Shown: in pieces, positions 1 to 12,930 of the stretch
Layout: every line of letters starts with the position of its first letter
How positions within the stretch are numbered: position 1 is the first letter of the stretch
NCBI GenBank assembly: GCA_027405735.1
Contig: JAPEHQ010000010.1
Location: 1,798,001-1,862,000 of the forward strand
Length of the DNA: 64,000 nt
From: Mucor racemosus
Lineage: Eukaryota; Mucoromycota; Mucoromycetes; Mucorales; Mucoraceae
Reading direction: 5' to 3'
Notes under the pieces: model-generated
Seen by the model: only the letters and a program-made list of their open reading frames with translations
The model's database searches: none
Told to the model about the DNA's origin: nothing
Program-made: the position numbers and the translations under genes

Positions 1-900
1 CTCTCAACCCTTACAAGTATAGGCAAAAATTGGGAGATTTCGTTTAATCGATAATTTGACCTCGAAAATGGGATTTTTTACTATGACTTTCCTAAACTTA
101 AAATGATCAGAATTTTTTTAAAATTCATATACAATTATTTATTTGTCTATTGATTATATTTAAAATGGACTTTTATGCAAAGAACCGTTATTTTTACTTT
201 TCAAAATTACGCAATTATTTTAGTGAAATATTTTTAAGCTAGTGCCACCATTCGACGCAGAATTAAAAGTTCTATCTAAAATATTTAATAAGCTTTGTAC
301 ACTTTTATAATAGTTTTTTGAGAAATATGCGAAGAAGTCGTGAAAAAATTTAAAAATGGCATTTTTGTCCAAAATGACAATCGAGTATTTTATCGGCGTT
401 TGAATATAATTTTACTACATACTAATGCAAAATCATGCGTTCAGATTTTGAAACAACCCTTATAAAAGTAAGATGCTATCTATATGATCGAGCAAAAAAA
501 AAAAAAAAAACCATGATAGTAGGATATTAATGTGGAAAACTGATAAAGTAAAGTTGGATGTTAAATAGACTGATTAAAAGCCGAGGAAAATCCTTTAAAT
601 TCTGTATAGGATGGGCTAAGAATCGAAATATGAAGAGCAACCGCGTCTTTCGACGACGTTTATTCGACGACTAAGCTCTTCTAAAGCCTATTCACTATTA
701 TTAATAGACTTTCACAACAGTCAGTGTACATACTAGGGGGGTTTCACGCTTTGTGAAAATTTAATTTTCGATCTTGCATTCATTAAAACCCAAGAATGGC
801 TTTTTTTTTTTTTTTTTTGATAATCACAGTTTTGCATACAAAAATGGCATGCTGTACATAATTTCTTACGTTTGAATCATACAAAAAAGACAGTGTATTA
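1..900. other. AT-rich intergenic sequence, no gene seen
   Basis: No convincing coding sequence. Contains a 17-base A run (494-510) and an 18-base T run (801-818). The style of sequence (short T-rich and A-rich tracts) resembles the dispersed repeats further right, but I could not align it to them. Confidence 0.6.
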
Positions 901-913
901 TTGTGTATATTAC

Positions 914-919
914 TTTATT
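914..919 (-). terminator. Poly(A) signal of GH3 gene 1
   Basis: AATAAA on the minus strand, about 24 bases past the stop codon at 943. Position and sequence fit a cleavage/polyadenylation signal; this is inferred from sequence only. Confidence 0.5.
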
Positions 920-942
920 TTATTCGAATGAATTGGAGTGTT

Positions 943-3302
943 TTAAAAGGAGAAACTGGCAGATTTACGGATATCACGACTGGAAGCACCAATGTGAAGA
1001 GTAAACTTTCCAGATGGAACAACCCAATCGTTAGCATCAACATCCCAGATACTAAGTTCAGTCTTTGTAAGATCAAATGTAACTTTCTCTTGCTTGCCTT
1101 GCTTCAAGAAAACCTTTTCAAAACCACGCAAAAGCTTGGGTGGTTCACCAGCGTTCTTTGGGAATTCGATATAAGCTTGAACAACTTCAGCACCATCAAC
1201 CTTACCAGAGTTCTTGACAGAAAGAGAAGCAGTGACAGTAACAGAATCCTTCTTCTTCTTGGCCTTGACCTTCAATCCACTGTAATCGAATTTAGTATAT
1301 GATAAACCGTGACCAAAGGGGAACAAAGGTTCAATATTGGCATGATCAAACCATTTATACCCCATCAGTAACTTTTCAGTATATTGAACAATGTCGTTTG
1401 AATCAGGCTTGGCATTGTAATCAGAAGCTTTTTTGGCAATAGTATAGGGAAGACGACCAGAAGGATTGACTTTACCAGTAATGATATCAGCAAGGGAATT
1501 ACCAGTTTCTTGACCTGGAAGACCTGGCCATACAACAGCTTTGACATTAGGATGATCAATCCAAGGCATCATAACAGCACCGACAGAATGAATAACGACA
1601 ATAGTATTCTTATTGACATCAGCGACTGCTTTGATCTAAATTTAACAAAAAAATTAGAATATTTGACATTTAATCATGAAACATATCTAATACTTTACCA
1701 ATGCATCACCATTATGCCATAAGGTTAAATTATTACGATCACCTACATTGCCATCTACAGTAATGTGTTGTTCTCCACTGTCAGCATTAGAAAATACGAA
1801 GGCAACATCAGTATCTTTAGATAGTTCAGCAGCCTCTTCAAGGTTCCAATCATCAGAAGTAGATTTAATTTCAACATTCTTTCCAAATGCAGTAGTAAGT
1901 CCAGCCAAAGGGTCGACCAAGTAAGGAAAATCAGCAGTTCCAGAGCCCCAACCTTGAGCAAGAGTACCATTGCTACAGCCATGACTAGAACAGCTGTTTA
2001 AACCATATGGGTCAGGGAAAGCGTCTGAACCGATAATAGCAATCTTCTTGACATTATTGGGGTTAACGGGAAGAGCATCATTGGAATTCTTGAGAAGAAC
2101 AGTAGATGCAGCGCCCATTTCACGAACCAAATTCTTGTGATTTGCTTGAACATCAACAAAGGGAGCATTTTCCATATGGAAAGAATCAAGAGTAAGCTTG
2201 GGAAAGTCCTTGTCTTGACCCACCTTATACCAAGCAGCAACAATACGAGTTGCCATATCAGTAGCTCTTTCTTCAGAAACTTCTTTTCTATCAATGGCAT
2301 CAGTCAAGTTTTTTCCAAAGTAGGAATCATTTGAAAAGAATACAATATCACCAGGCATAGTCATATCAAGACCAGCGTTGACAGATTTAGCAGTGGAATG
2401 TGTTGCTTGCCAATCGGATTGAACAAAGCCCTTAAAACCAAGCTCACCCTTCAAGACAGTGTTCATGAGGTAATCATCCTCACAAGCATATGTACCATTT
2501 ACTAAATTATAAGAACACATGATCGAAGCTACACCAGCCTCAACAGAACGAGCAAATGGCCAGAGATAAACTTCATGCAAAGTTCTTTGATCCACATCTG
2601 AAGAACTAGTAGTTCTGTTTAATTCTTGATCATTTAAAAGAAAATGCTTAGCAGTTGCAATAACACCTTCATCTTGAATACCTCGAATAGTCTCAGCAGA
2701 AGTAACACCTTGAAGGAAAGGGTCTTCACCTGCACTTTCCCAACCTCTACCTCCTTCAGGAGAACTATTGATACATTTTTTGTTTAGATATCTACAATTG
2801 AATACACTAATACAGTTCATCTTACCGCATAAAGTTCATACCAGGACCTAATTGAACATGAGCACCTTTTCCACGGAACTCTCTACCCATATAAGCACCA
2901 CGCTCATACATTGCTTTCTTATCAAAAGAAGCAGCAGCATTGATACCAGCAACGCCAGATGTTGCATTAGCAGCATGTCTGAGGATTTAATTAATAAGCA
3001 ATACACAGATGAATGTCTAGTAAAACAAACCTAATACCGAGAGGAGAATCTTGGAGACAAAGGGATGGAAAGTATGGATTTTCAGTACCAAAAGTATTAC
3101 CCATACAGCCACCAGATTGCCATCCCATTCCTGTAGCAATATCCACCTTTTGTTTTGTTGACATTTGACCTACAAGAGAATCAGCCTTTTTGTAAGCATC
3201 TTCCCAAGAAAGCACGTTGATTTTAGCATCTACTAAAGTTGTAGCGGCATTTAATGCCAATAACAATGTCAAGGCAGATGTAGAAAGTGTTTGCAAATGC
3301 AT
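943..3302 (-). CDS. Secreted GH3 beta-glucosidase, tandem copy 1
   Basis: Glycoside hydrolase family 3 enzyme expected to release glucose from cellobiose or short beta-glucans outside the cell. Exons on the minus strand: 3302-3031, 2978-2826, 2764-1699, 1635-943; introns are 52, 61 and 63 bp with GT-AG ends, and the frame closes at 727 aa. The ATG at 3302 opens a hydrophobic signal peptide (about residues 1-26). The N-terminal GH3 barrel carries the nucleophile motif SDW (Asp259). The second domain has SGEQ (Glu473, the expected acid/base) followed by a VDGN-GDRNNL block. A fibronectin-III-like domain (LLRGFEKV to GASSRD) ends the protein. Length and domain order are normal for fungal beta-glucosidases. 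It lies 2.7 kb downstream of a paralogue of identical length and orientation. Substrate specificity cannot be read from the sequence. Confidence 0.95.
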
Positions 3303-3366
3303 AAATAGTATAAAAAAAAGTGGGGAATTTGTTAAGATTTTACAAATAGACTAAAGTCTGTGTGTG

Positions 3367-3374
3367 TATTTATA
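3367..3374 (-). promoter_or_regulatory. TATA box of GH3 gene 1
   Basis: Minus-strand TATAAATA, 65-72 bases upstream of the ATG at 3302. The paralogue has a TATA-like box at nearly the same distance, which supports a conserved core promoter. Confidence 0.55.
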
Positions 3375-5899
3375 CTATTATCAACCGAATTTTAGTAGAG
3401 ATGGAATACTGATGTAAACTGGGAAAATACACTGAAATAATGCCTTGTCATAATCTCAATCAGGTTTAGTTTAGTGATAATTGCACTGTATTTGCTGGGG
3501 AAACTATCGTTTGTATTACATGAGTCCCAATTTGAGTTTTGTGTTTCTTGAAGTCGAAATGACATGAAATTGGGGGAAATAGTGCAGAAAAAATCAACCA
3601 ATTTCAACTAAAAAAACATAATAGCATTAAATAGCTTATAAATAATTACAATAAACATAATTTGAATATTCTATCATTGCAAAAAAACAGACTTAAAACT
3701 CTTTAGAATAGTCAGGTACTGAGAAAACAAAAAAAAAAAATTGAATTATGTAAATTCCCAAAATAACATGACAATGGCTACCAAATTCTACATTGGAAAA
3801 AAAATAATGCAATTTTTATTAGTTATTAATCGATTAACACTCTGAATTAAAAAAGAGCCACCTTAATTTGATGTATCTGTTCACTTTTTTACTACAAGAG
3901 CATGTTGGTGAAGCTCTTTCTCGGAAATTTTTTTGATTGAATGGTTACATGAATTACCATGATGATCTCCGATAGATGAGCATTGTACAACTCGTGATAG
4001 TCCTGAATCAAGGAGAGAAATAAGAGTGGGGTTAAAGTGTACAAGAAATATTATTATGTAAGCAGGCTTTTATGAATTGTATTTCTTCTCTAATTGATTG
4101 AAAGTTTCATAGAATGATTGCGCCTCAGTTAAATTAATCAACTAAACCAGATTAATCCTGTGTGTATTTTTTCAACAGTTGATTCTAATGGCTCTATTTC
4201 ACATAGAATTTTTGTATGTATGCATTGAAATAGTGATATATGATGTGCCTGTATTTTACGCAAAAACGTTATATGCTTTTGCGTATATATTTGAAGATTT
4301 AATGTTATAAACTTCTATAATCAAGCTACAATGTGCATTCCACTTGAACATCTGGAAAGACTTCATGTTACATTGTATACAAAAATGTTCTGTGCAAGAA
4401 AACCAGGGAACTGAGTACGGAAAGTGTTGTAGAAATACAATATATACCGCAATTACTCACGTTCAAGTTATCAAGAAATCAAATTTACAGTCAAGGTTTA
4501 TCATCTGATTTATATACAACTGGCAGAAAATGGCTAGACAGCAAAAAACATGTTACAAGGTTTCAATACTACTCATTTAACAAACAATTCGTTACACTGA
4601 CCTATTACTAGGCCTTGCATTTATTGAATATTTAGTAATCTGGGAATTTAAGGGAAGCTCTTTACCTTTTGCATTTAGTCAGATGATTGACAAGGAGACG
4701 GTAAAGCTCTATAACAAAAGCTGGTTATTTCACAAGCACAGGGAATTTTTTCTAATAAATCCCACGATTTATTTTAGTAATATAGAAGGATACACATCTT
4801 CTACTCCATTTTATAGCTTATGCAGTGTCTGCAGATAAATGTAAGCAAAGACATTTATATGTCTATATACTGTAAAGAAAAAATACATGAATCTAAAGAA
4901 AACCATAGCTATAGTATTCGAAAAATTGGATTCTGGATTGAATGCTTTCGGGTAGGCATTGGCAGGTTATCAGCATTAATTTCCCTGGGTTTATTAGAAA
5001 AACCTTGAATGTTCTATTTAAATATACATATCCAGCAATATAATGTAGTAAACTTGGTTTGAGTACAATAAAAATGAAGAGGATTTTAAGAAAACGATAT
5101 TTTGATGTATTAACTAACAAACATTTTACTGTCTACTTTGTAGCTTTACTAGGTATATATTAAATTTAAGGGGGGTATTAAGATACATAAATCCAACCAA
5201 TATGTTCAAGCGGTGTTTATGTTGATAGATGTATTGTAAAGCACGTTACGATACTACAACACTAGATCTACACATCCTTAATTACATGCTAATATACAGT
5301 TTTACTTTAAAATAATGCTCAGGAAAAAACACTACGCATCTTTTACAACCAACAAGTGTCATAATCATAAATAACATATTTTTTTAACGATGCCTGGGGA
5401 AAACATCTACAACTTTTGTCCTACATTCGGGCAATTTTGCTTTATTAAAGTTCATGTGTTATTCGCAGGGTTAATGAAACATTGCGATTTAAAATGTATT
5501 CCGATTTATTCAAATGAATTACGCTCACAATGGCTTTACTCTACCAAGCATGTTCAATATAGTGTACATTAGCAATTGCTTATTAAGACGGAAGTATTGT
5601 TTAAGCCAACCAATTAACTCCTGGGAAAAATTCTCTAATTGATCCAATATTCAGGGTTATTTCCCCCACAATTTCAAATTTTCCCGCTTGAGAACCTTTT
5701 TTTGGAACATTTGTGCAATGTCAACGGACAAATAATACTGTTTTGATGAGAAATTAACTTGGTAACGCGTTCTACATTGTACAACTTGATCCTTCGATCA
5801 TTTTGTTATAATATGAAAAAGATGCTTTTTAGGTGATCTAGATTTTATAGGTGAATATCAGCAAGAGTTTTTTTTTATAGGTTTAATCGGTTATTGTTA
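3375..5899. other. Intergenic region between the two GH3 genes
   Basis: AT-rich. It holds the upstream region of GH3 gene 1 and the 3' region of GH3 gene 2. Short open frames here have no recognisable protein character. No RNA gene or repeat was identified. Confidence 0.6.
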
Positions 5900-5905
5900 T
5901 TTATT
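5900..5905 (-). terminator. Candidate poly(A) signal of GH3 gene 2
   Basis: Minus-strand AATAAA about 96 bases beyond the stop codon at 6001, within an A/T-rich stretch. Confidence 0.35.
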
Positions 5906-6000
5906 AAAATAATATATAGTAATTGAAAAGGTTTAAAATTGGTTTTTGTGAGGAGTAAAATAAAGTAGATGTTTTTCATATTTGTGGTTTGATATCACAT

Positions 6001-8484
6001 TTAAAGAGTGAAGCTAGCTTTTTGACGAATGTCACGGCTGGAAGCACCAATTTGAAGGGTAAACTTACCAGAAGGAACTACCCATTTAGCAGCGTCGGTA
6101 TCCCAGATACTGAGCTCAGTCTTGGTGAATTCAAAATCGACCTTGGACTTCTTACCAGACTTGATATTGATCTTTTCAAAACCACGCAAAAGCTTGGGAG
6201 GCTCACCAGCGCTTTCAGGGAATGAAATGTAGGCTTGGACGACTTCAGCACCATCAACCTTACCAGAGTTCTTGACAGAAAGAGAAGCAGTGACAGTAAC
6301 AGAATCATTCTTCTTCTTGGCCTTGACCTTCAATCCACTGTAATCGAATTTGGTATAAGACAAACCATGACCGAAGGGGAACAAAGGTTCAATATTGGCA
6401 TGATCAAACCATTTGTATCCCACCAACAATTTTTCAGAATAGTTGACTTCATCTGCAGGATCAGGATGAACATTGTAATCATCATTCTCCTTGGCAATTG
6501 TGTAAGGAAGACGACCTGAAGGATTAACCTTACCAAGAACGACATCAGCAAGAGAATTACCAGATTCTTGACCGGGAAGACCAGGAATCATGACAGCCTT
6601 GATGTTGGGATGGTTGATCCATGGCATCAAGACAGCGCCAACAGTGTGAAGAACAACAACGGTGTTCTTGTTAGCATCAGCAACAGCCTTGATCTATAAA
6701 ATATATACAATTTAAGTAAAGCTTTGACTTTTCTAGAAACAAGAAAACTTACCAAATTATCACCATTGTTCCATAATGAAAGATTGTTACGATCACCAAC
6801 GTTACCATCTACAACGATATATTCCTCGCCACTATCTGCAGTTGAGAATACGAAAGCAACATCAGCACCCTTGGCAGCCTCGGCGGCCTTCTTGAGATCC
6901 CAATCATCGGTTGAAGATTGAATCTTGACACCCTTACCAAGAGCATTGGTAAGACCAGTAAGAGGATCAATCAAATAAGGGAAATCAGTGGTACCTGAAC
7001 CCCAACCTTGAGCAAGATGACCATCATTACAACCATGATCAGCACAATTAGTACCATCATTACGAGAACTATAATCCATACATTAATATAAACTCTAACA
7101 TAATTAGAATGCTTTTTACTTACGCCATGCCATTCTTGATATCACTACCAATGAGTGCCACTGACTTGACTTTGCTGCTAAGAGGAAGAACACCAGAGTT
7201 CTTGAGAAGAACATTGGATGCAGCACCCATTGAGCGAACTAATTTCTTGTGATCAGCTTGAACATTGACAAATTCAGCTTCATCACGAACAAATGCATTA
7301 ATAGAGGTCTTGGGGAAATCTTTGTCTTGGCCAACCTTGTACCAAGAAGCAACGATACGCATAGCCATATCAGTAACACGTTCTTCCTTGACTTCATCAT
7401 TGTGAACAGCCAAAGTCAAATTGGGACCAAAGTATGAATCACCAGATTGAAAGGTAATATCACCAGGCATTGTCATATCGAGACCAGCATTAGCAGCCTT
7501 GGCAGTAGATTTAGTAGCAGCCCAATCGGATTGAACGAAACCCTTGAATCCAAGTTCACCCTTCAATACAGTGTTCAAGGTGTAATCATCTTCACAAGCG
7601 TGAGTACCGTGAAGTTTGTTATAACTACACATAATAGAACCAACACCAGCTTCAACAGAACGAGCATAAGGCCAGAGATAGATTTCATGCAAAGTTCTTT
7701 GATCGGCATTAGAAGAACCAGTGTTTCTGTTGAGCTCTTGATCGTTCAAAATGTAATGCTTAGCAGTGGCAATAACACCTTCGGATTGAATACCCTTGAT
7801 GGTTTCTGCAGAAGTTACACCTTGAAGGAAAGGATCTTCACCTCCACTTTCCCAACCACGACCACCTTCAGCAGAACTAGGGATAGACATTATTAGATTT
7901 TCAAAATATAGAGTTTGATATACATGATCTACTTACCGCATAAAGTTCATACCAGGACCTAATTGAATATGGACACCTTTTCCGTAAAATTCTTTACCCA
8001 AGTATTGACCACGAGCAAGAATAGCTTCCTTATCCCAAGAAGCAGCAGCATTAATACCAGAGACACCGGAAGTAACGTTATCAGCAAATCTCCTATAATA
8101 TTGGTAAACGTTTAGTTAATTTTTATTTTATGCAAGGTTCCTGAATTTATGCAAACTTACATGCCAAGAGGGGCATCTTCAAGACAGAGTGCAGGGAAAT
8201 CAGGGTTTGTGGTAGGGTATGTGTTACCTACACAACGACCAACCTACAGATCAAGTTAGTATGATGCTTTTTTCTTTATAAAATTACTCTTTTAAATTTA
8301 CCATCCATCCTACACCAGTAGTGATATTGACCTTTTGTTCAAGAGACATTTGATCAACAAGAGCCTTGGCTTTATCATAAGCATCATCCCAAGATAAAAC
8401 GTTAACTTTTGCTTGAGTCAAAGTAGCAGCATTAGCAGCCACCAAGAGGGCCAAAGCAGTGGAAGAGAGTGAAGGTAAATGCAT
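6001..8484 (-). CDS. Secreted GH3 beta-glucosidase, tandem copy 2
   Basis: Second GH3 beta-glucosidase, again 727 aa. Exons on the minus strand: 8484-8302, 8243-8161, 8092-7937, 7876-7124, 7068-6753, 6693-6001; the five introns are 58, 68, 60, 55 and 59 bp. The start at 8484 gives a signal peptide (MHLPSL..., about residues 1-25). Catalytic residues match copy 1: nucleophile Asp258 in SDW and acid/base Glu473 in SGEE, with a C-terminal fibronectin-III-like domain. Three introns are shared with copy 1 in position and phase. Two are private to this copy: one after codon 61 and one inside codon 392. Protein similarity is very high in the C-terminal third, with the longest identical stretches around FPFGHGLSYTKFDYSGLKVKAKK. 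Probably secreted; the substrate is inferred as beta-linked gluco-oligosaccharide. Confidence 0.95.
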
Positions 8485-8541
8485 AATTAAATATAATTGT
8501 TTATAAAGAGAAGAGGATCGAATTCTGAAAGATTTACTCTC

Positions 8542-8549
8542 TTTTTATA
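8542..8549 (-). promoter_or_regulatory. TATA box of GH3 gene 2
   Basis: Minus-strand TATAAAAA, 58-65 bases upstream of the ATG at 8484, mirroring the promoter geometry of GH3 gene 1. Confidence 0.5.
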
Positions 8550-10889
8550 TGAAAATGGTTTCAATGGTACTTTACATCCAACTCATCCTGCCACTTAATT
8601 TTCCCAGAGAATATGTATACAGGTCTTTTCTTGTTTAGGTGTGAATGTCATTGTATACATACTTTTGTCACTCTTACTGTATTTGAAATTTGGAGTGATA
8701 TTCCGTCATGCCCTTTGGTGAAGTCCCTATTCACCCGGAATATAACCATAGTGTTTAAGGGATAATTGAGCTCCTCCCTGTTTCTTCCCGTGGAAGCACA
8801 AAATAATATTCATTTTTAAATTCTCAGGGTGCTTGTTTATGAAGATTTTAGTTGTTTAATATTTGGGAATTATGTAATACCAAAAGGAAAAGTAATATAA
8901 TAATGATGGCTTTCTTTTTACAAACCTCGGATTTATTGTATAAAACTTTGAATTTACCTGGTAAATTATAATACCTGTGCATATATGCAAGTTATGGAAT
9001 TAGAGTTCAAGTACCTTAAAAGTATGTTCTTACTAACATGCTACAATAGTGGGAATAATGAATTTATCGGAAAAAACAACCGTATATTACTTGACACCAA
9101 TCTTCACATTTTAATTGCGTGAAATACTAATATGCAACTTTCTCCCGTAAACTCATATATACAAAATATATTGTATTTTACGAATGAAAAAGAAATGTAT
9201 GACAGGCCTCAGTGTAACGTCAAAAAGTAAAACTACTTGATTTATAAATCAAGGGATTACTTTTTCGACCTGAGGAAGGGTGCTGTGGTACTTAATCTGG
9301 GGTCATTGCATAATTGGAATATAAATTCGGTACGACATTTTAAAGGAATCATCCCATTTTTGTTGAAATATAACTATCGGTTTTAATAAAATAAAAATTT
9401 ATGAGAAAAATTAGTTTAATTGATGCTGTAAGTTGCACACGGCGAATTTTGTGATTTTATCTGCTTGCCCAAGATCTCCGGAAAATATATTGTTTTTAAA
9501 AATTATTCTTCTGGGGAATATATTGCATGACCGATATACAAAGGGACAAGGGAAGCCATCTGATTTATGGCTTACATAATTATCCCATCTCTTCCCTCGG
9601 TATGATCGTAACACTTTCGAAAAATAAGTAGGACCAACAGAACGAATATTCCCAGACAGCATAATTTTTACTATTATTTTTACAGTCAATGGGGGATTTT
9701 TTCATACTATATAGCTTATTCATAAAAAAGTTTAGTAATTTGGTGTATAATTTATGTCTATACGTATACGCATAAAAGTAGTGGATATGTATCGATTTAT
9801 CCTATTCATTTATTGTAAAAATACACCCGTCAATAAACACCGTTTATCCACCTAGCATCTGCATGAATGTACAATAAGCTCCATTATACACATACCATTG
9901 CCTGAACCCTTAATACAGCAATTGTACTCGTCTGGAATAAAACTGAATAAATATATTGTTCTACAATGGTTTCGTAAGAACAATCTTCATACACACCTGA
10001 ATCAATTACGATGAAATAAATGTATTTTTAGACCAGAACTTGCTATATGTCATTAATACGACACACCGGAAGTATAATGGTTGTACACAATGCTGATTTT
10101 CAAAATTATTTGCAACTAGAACTGTATAATTATTGCTATAAATTGCCATATTACAGACCAAGTCAAAACGATATCATTATTCCTGCTACATTGCATAGAT
10201 TTGTAGTGTCTTGTAGTGTTTCAAAGTGGCATGAGCTTCTTTTTCTACACATATACCACCGCTATATCATAATAAATGTGAAATAGAAATCATTGCTTAT
10301 ACTGTATGAGATATCAAATTTATAGTTTGTAGCTTAATAATATTAACAAAGGGTGGGATTTTTCTGTAACCAAACTCTGTATGTAGAAGAAAATATCCGT
10401 GTACACCCGAGTTACTAAGAATTACTTGAAGCAAAACTTATACCGTGTGGTGAAATCGAGGTCATAAGAGACACAAAATACAATAATGCTCATAAAATAC
10501 TATTTACGATCTGTGATTTTTAAAAGGATATAAATTTTCATCCATGTCAACACAGCAGCATAAAGTAGCCACATGAATCACGAATCATATGATAGTGATA
10601 CTCATCGAATAATTTTTGTATTAACGGCTATTAGGCAGCCCAGATAGACATCACAACTTTAAGTGTACTTGTTTGAATTTCTAAAAAGTTGCTTTCAGAG
10701 TTGCTAACCTTCTAAATTGGAGTGTGCCTTCTTTTCTATAACTAACCCCATAATAAACAATTTTTAGAATATAATAGCTTAGACGCTGCTAAATAGATAT
10801 AAATTGATGGCATTATTCTGCCTATTCCTAAATATATTTTATATCTCACGAAAGACTCAGAAACAGGAAAACTGGGCCTTACTTTTTAT
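8550..10889. other. Gene-free AT-rich region
   Basis: Upstream region of GH3 gene 2 followed by AT-rich DNA with only short, uncharacteristic open frames. The one distinct structure is the palindrome at 9219-9269, listed separately. Confidence 0.55.
9219..9269. repeat. Imperfect palindrome (stem-loop)
   Basis: The centre CTTGATTTATAAATCAAG (9236-9253) is a perfect 18-bp palindrome. Outer arms GTCAAAAAGTA and TACTTTTTCGAC extend it with a small bulge. No gene is attached; function unknown. Confidence 0.6.
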
Positions 10890-12230
10890 CCCTGCTCCAC
10901 TTTTTTTTTTCACTAAATAATATCAAGAAAAAATTATATTCCAATGTACCTGAGATGCTCCACTTTAATCCTAAACGCGTTTATAAAAATATCCTATCTC
11001 TAGCAGTTGATATAATTTTTTTAGTGCTAATGTTTCAGATTTTTGCCGTTATTTCATTGCGACAAAATCAAAATTTTAAACCTGAATATCTCTACAAAAC
11101 ATTAAATTACCCTAATACTTTTGAATAATGAAACTTACTCGTTTTAAAGCACTCTATAACATATATTAGTATAAAAAAATTCTGAGCACTTTTATTTTTT
11201 TTCATTTTTTTGGCATTTTTGTAGTAGATTTCAAAATATTCGTTAAATTGAACAGCATATTTTTTTATATTCATGTTATCGATCATGTTGAGCTCTATCG
11301 GACTCAATTTTAGTTCTTTTTAAAATATTAATTTTTCGTGGAGATATCCTCAAAAATGGTTACAAAGAAATACTTTCGTTTGAAGCTTCAATTTTTCCTT
11401 TATATACCCTCATCCCAAATTCTGAATTTGAATTTTTTTAAATAAAAATCTCGTTTTCTCTACAAAAAATGCAACTAAAAAGTTTAGCAATGGCTCGATT
11501 GATAGATAATTTTGCTCTACATTGCTTCAATTATTTATATTTAAAATATATGTATGTAAATGGTTGTGTATCGTCGAAAAACCTCCAAAATTTCAGTCGC
11601 ATTTCATGCAAAATTTAACGTGAAACATTTATCTGAATTTTATTCAGATGGATGCAAAATCAAAAACTGTATAAAAAACAATTAATATTTTAGGTCAAGT
11701 TACTTTGCAGTTCATGAGCCATTAAACAATTTTGTTTTTTTTGATCATTTTCTGGTCGATTTGTACAAATCGATTTTGAAACCCAGTTCACATAGGTTTA
11801 AGCTGTATTGTGAACTATTATTTTGGTTATCTCGACAAAAAATCAATATTTTTCGCTGAAACAAAAACTTTAGACTAGCTGTTAAGTAGACTTACCTTGT
11901 GGATATAAAAAATTAACACCTCAATGTACGCAATTAATTTTTATAACAGTTTTAATTTAGCTATTGGCCAACAATGTTAGAGCAGTGCATTTATATTTTG
12001 GTATTAACTTTTTTATCTTCGGAGATATATCAACGGTCCATAGAGCAAAGGTACACCTTTGATGATTTGATGGAATTTGACTCAATACTGGGCAAAACAA
12101 TTCAAGCATGCAATTTTCCAGATAGGATTTTTTTTTGGCTCAGCAGACAATTCAAAAATAGAAATAACGCAAAATCAGTCAAAATCAGCATATATGACAA
12201 TGTCAGCTACCAAAATTAATAAATGAATGC
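10890..12230 (+). repeat. Dispersed repeat A, displaced end segment
   Basis: Homologous to 57600-58541 plus 61438-61530 in the right arm of the big inverted repeat, and to the inverse of 38349-39300 plus 35585-35868 in the left arm. It keeps the uninterrupted target sequence TATTATTTTGGTTAT at 11816-11830, the empty-site version of the place where the LINE and the Crypton sit in the other copies. No intact coding sequence. Confidence 0.75.
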
Positions 12231-12414
12231 CCTTTTTCTGCATAATCAAAGTTGTAATGCAATGTGTTTTACATATGTCTTATTAGAAACTTTGGATATT
12301 CAATATTAGTTTTAACTATCTGTATGCAAAATTACTAGAAAAGTTACCCGAAAAAATTGAACCATTATTTTGTTAAACTTGTTATTTCAATGAACGATCT
12401 AAAATGGCACTGTA

Positions 12415-12567
12415 TTGTTGTACATGTAAAATAACAAAGAGAGATAAAGCATGTGGGAATTGGTCAATCTTTATTAAGTATAAAAACGAAATGGAAAAAT
12501 CAAATGAAGGGTTAATATTTACTGTTATTTATATTTGATTCAAGGATTGCTTACGCGCCTCTCTAGA
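12415..12567 (-). repeat. Repeat C, inverted copy 1
   Basis: Reverse complement of 18512-18690. In its own orientation it has a TATAAATA element, then AATAAA, and ends in ACAACA, which is LTR-like. It may be a fragment of a long terminal repeat; no retroelement coding sequence is linked to it. Confidence 0.55.
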
Positions 12568-12576
12568 ACCGTGTTT

Positions 12577-12930
12577 TCATCTATATGTGTAGAATTATAG
12601 ATTCTGTCCGTGTGCATGACATTAATCCCGTGTGTGCATAATAGTAGAATTTCCCATAAGCATATCATTATCCCTATTTGTGCATAATAATTAAATATGA
12701 CCATGAACATAATGAGCTGATCGTGCGGGCACGAATTGGCTTGTATATGAGCATCGTGCCGTTCTCACAATTTCATTGCATTTTTTACTGGAATGGGGTT
12801 TTAAATTACCGTTGCTTTTATTATTAATATAGATTATAGACAATAATACAATTCAAAACGTTGTTGATGTAGAGCAATACATGCAAAAGCCAATATATTT
12901 ACGATTATCATTATTTGTAAATATGTTTAT
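12577..12930 (+). repeat. Direct repeat D, copy 1
   Basis: Close direct match to 16110-16470, starting at GTAGAATTATAGATTCTGTC (copy 2 has GGAGAATTATAG). Both contain several TGTGCATAAT-like words. A decayed inverse copy lies at about 43730-43905. The direct pair brackets 3.5 kb of repeat A, suggesting terminal repeats of a composite element. Confidence 0.6.

Noticed and set aside
901..7896. Plus-strand open frames opposite both GH3 genes
   Set aside because: They are antisense shadows of strongly conserved GH3 coding sequence, lack family features and follow the GH3 codon pattern.
9411..9689. 92-codon minus-strand frame
   Set aside because: No recognisable motif, no promoter or homologue in the window; typical chance frame.
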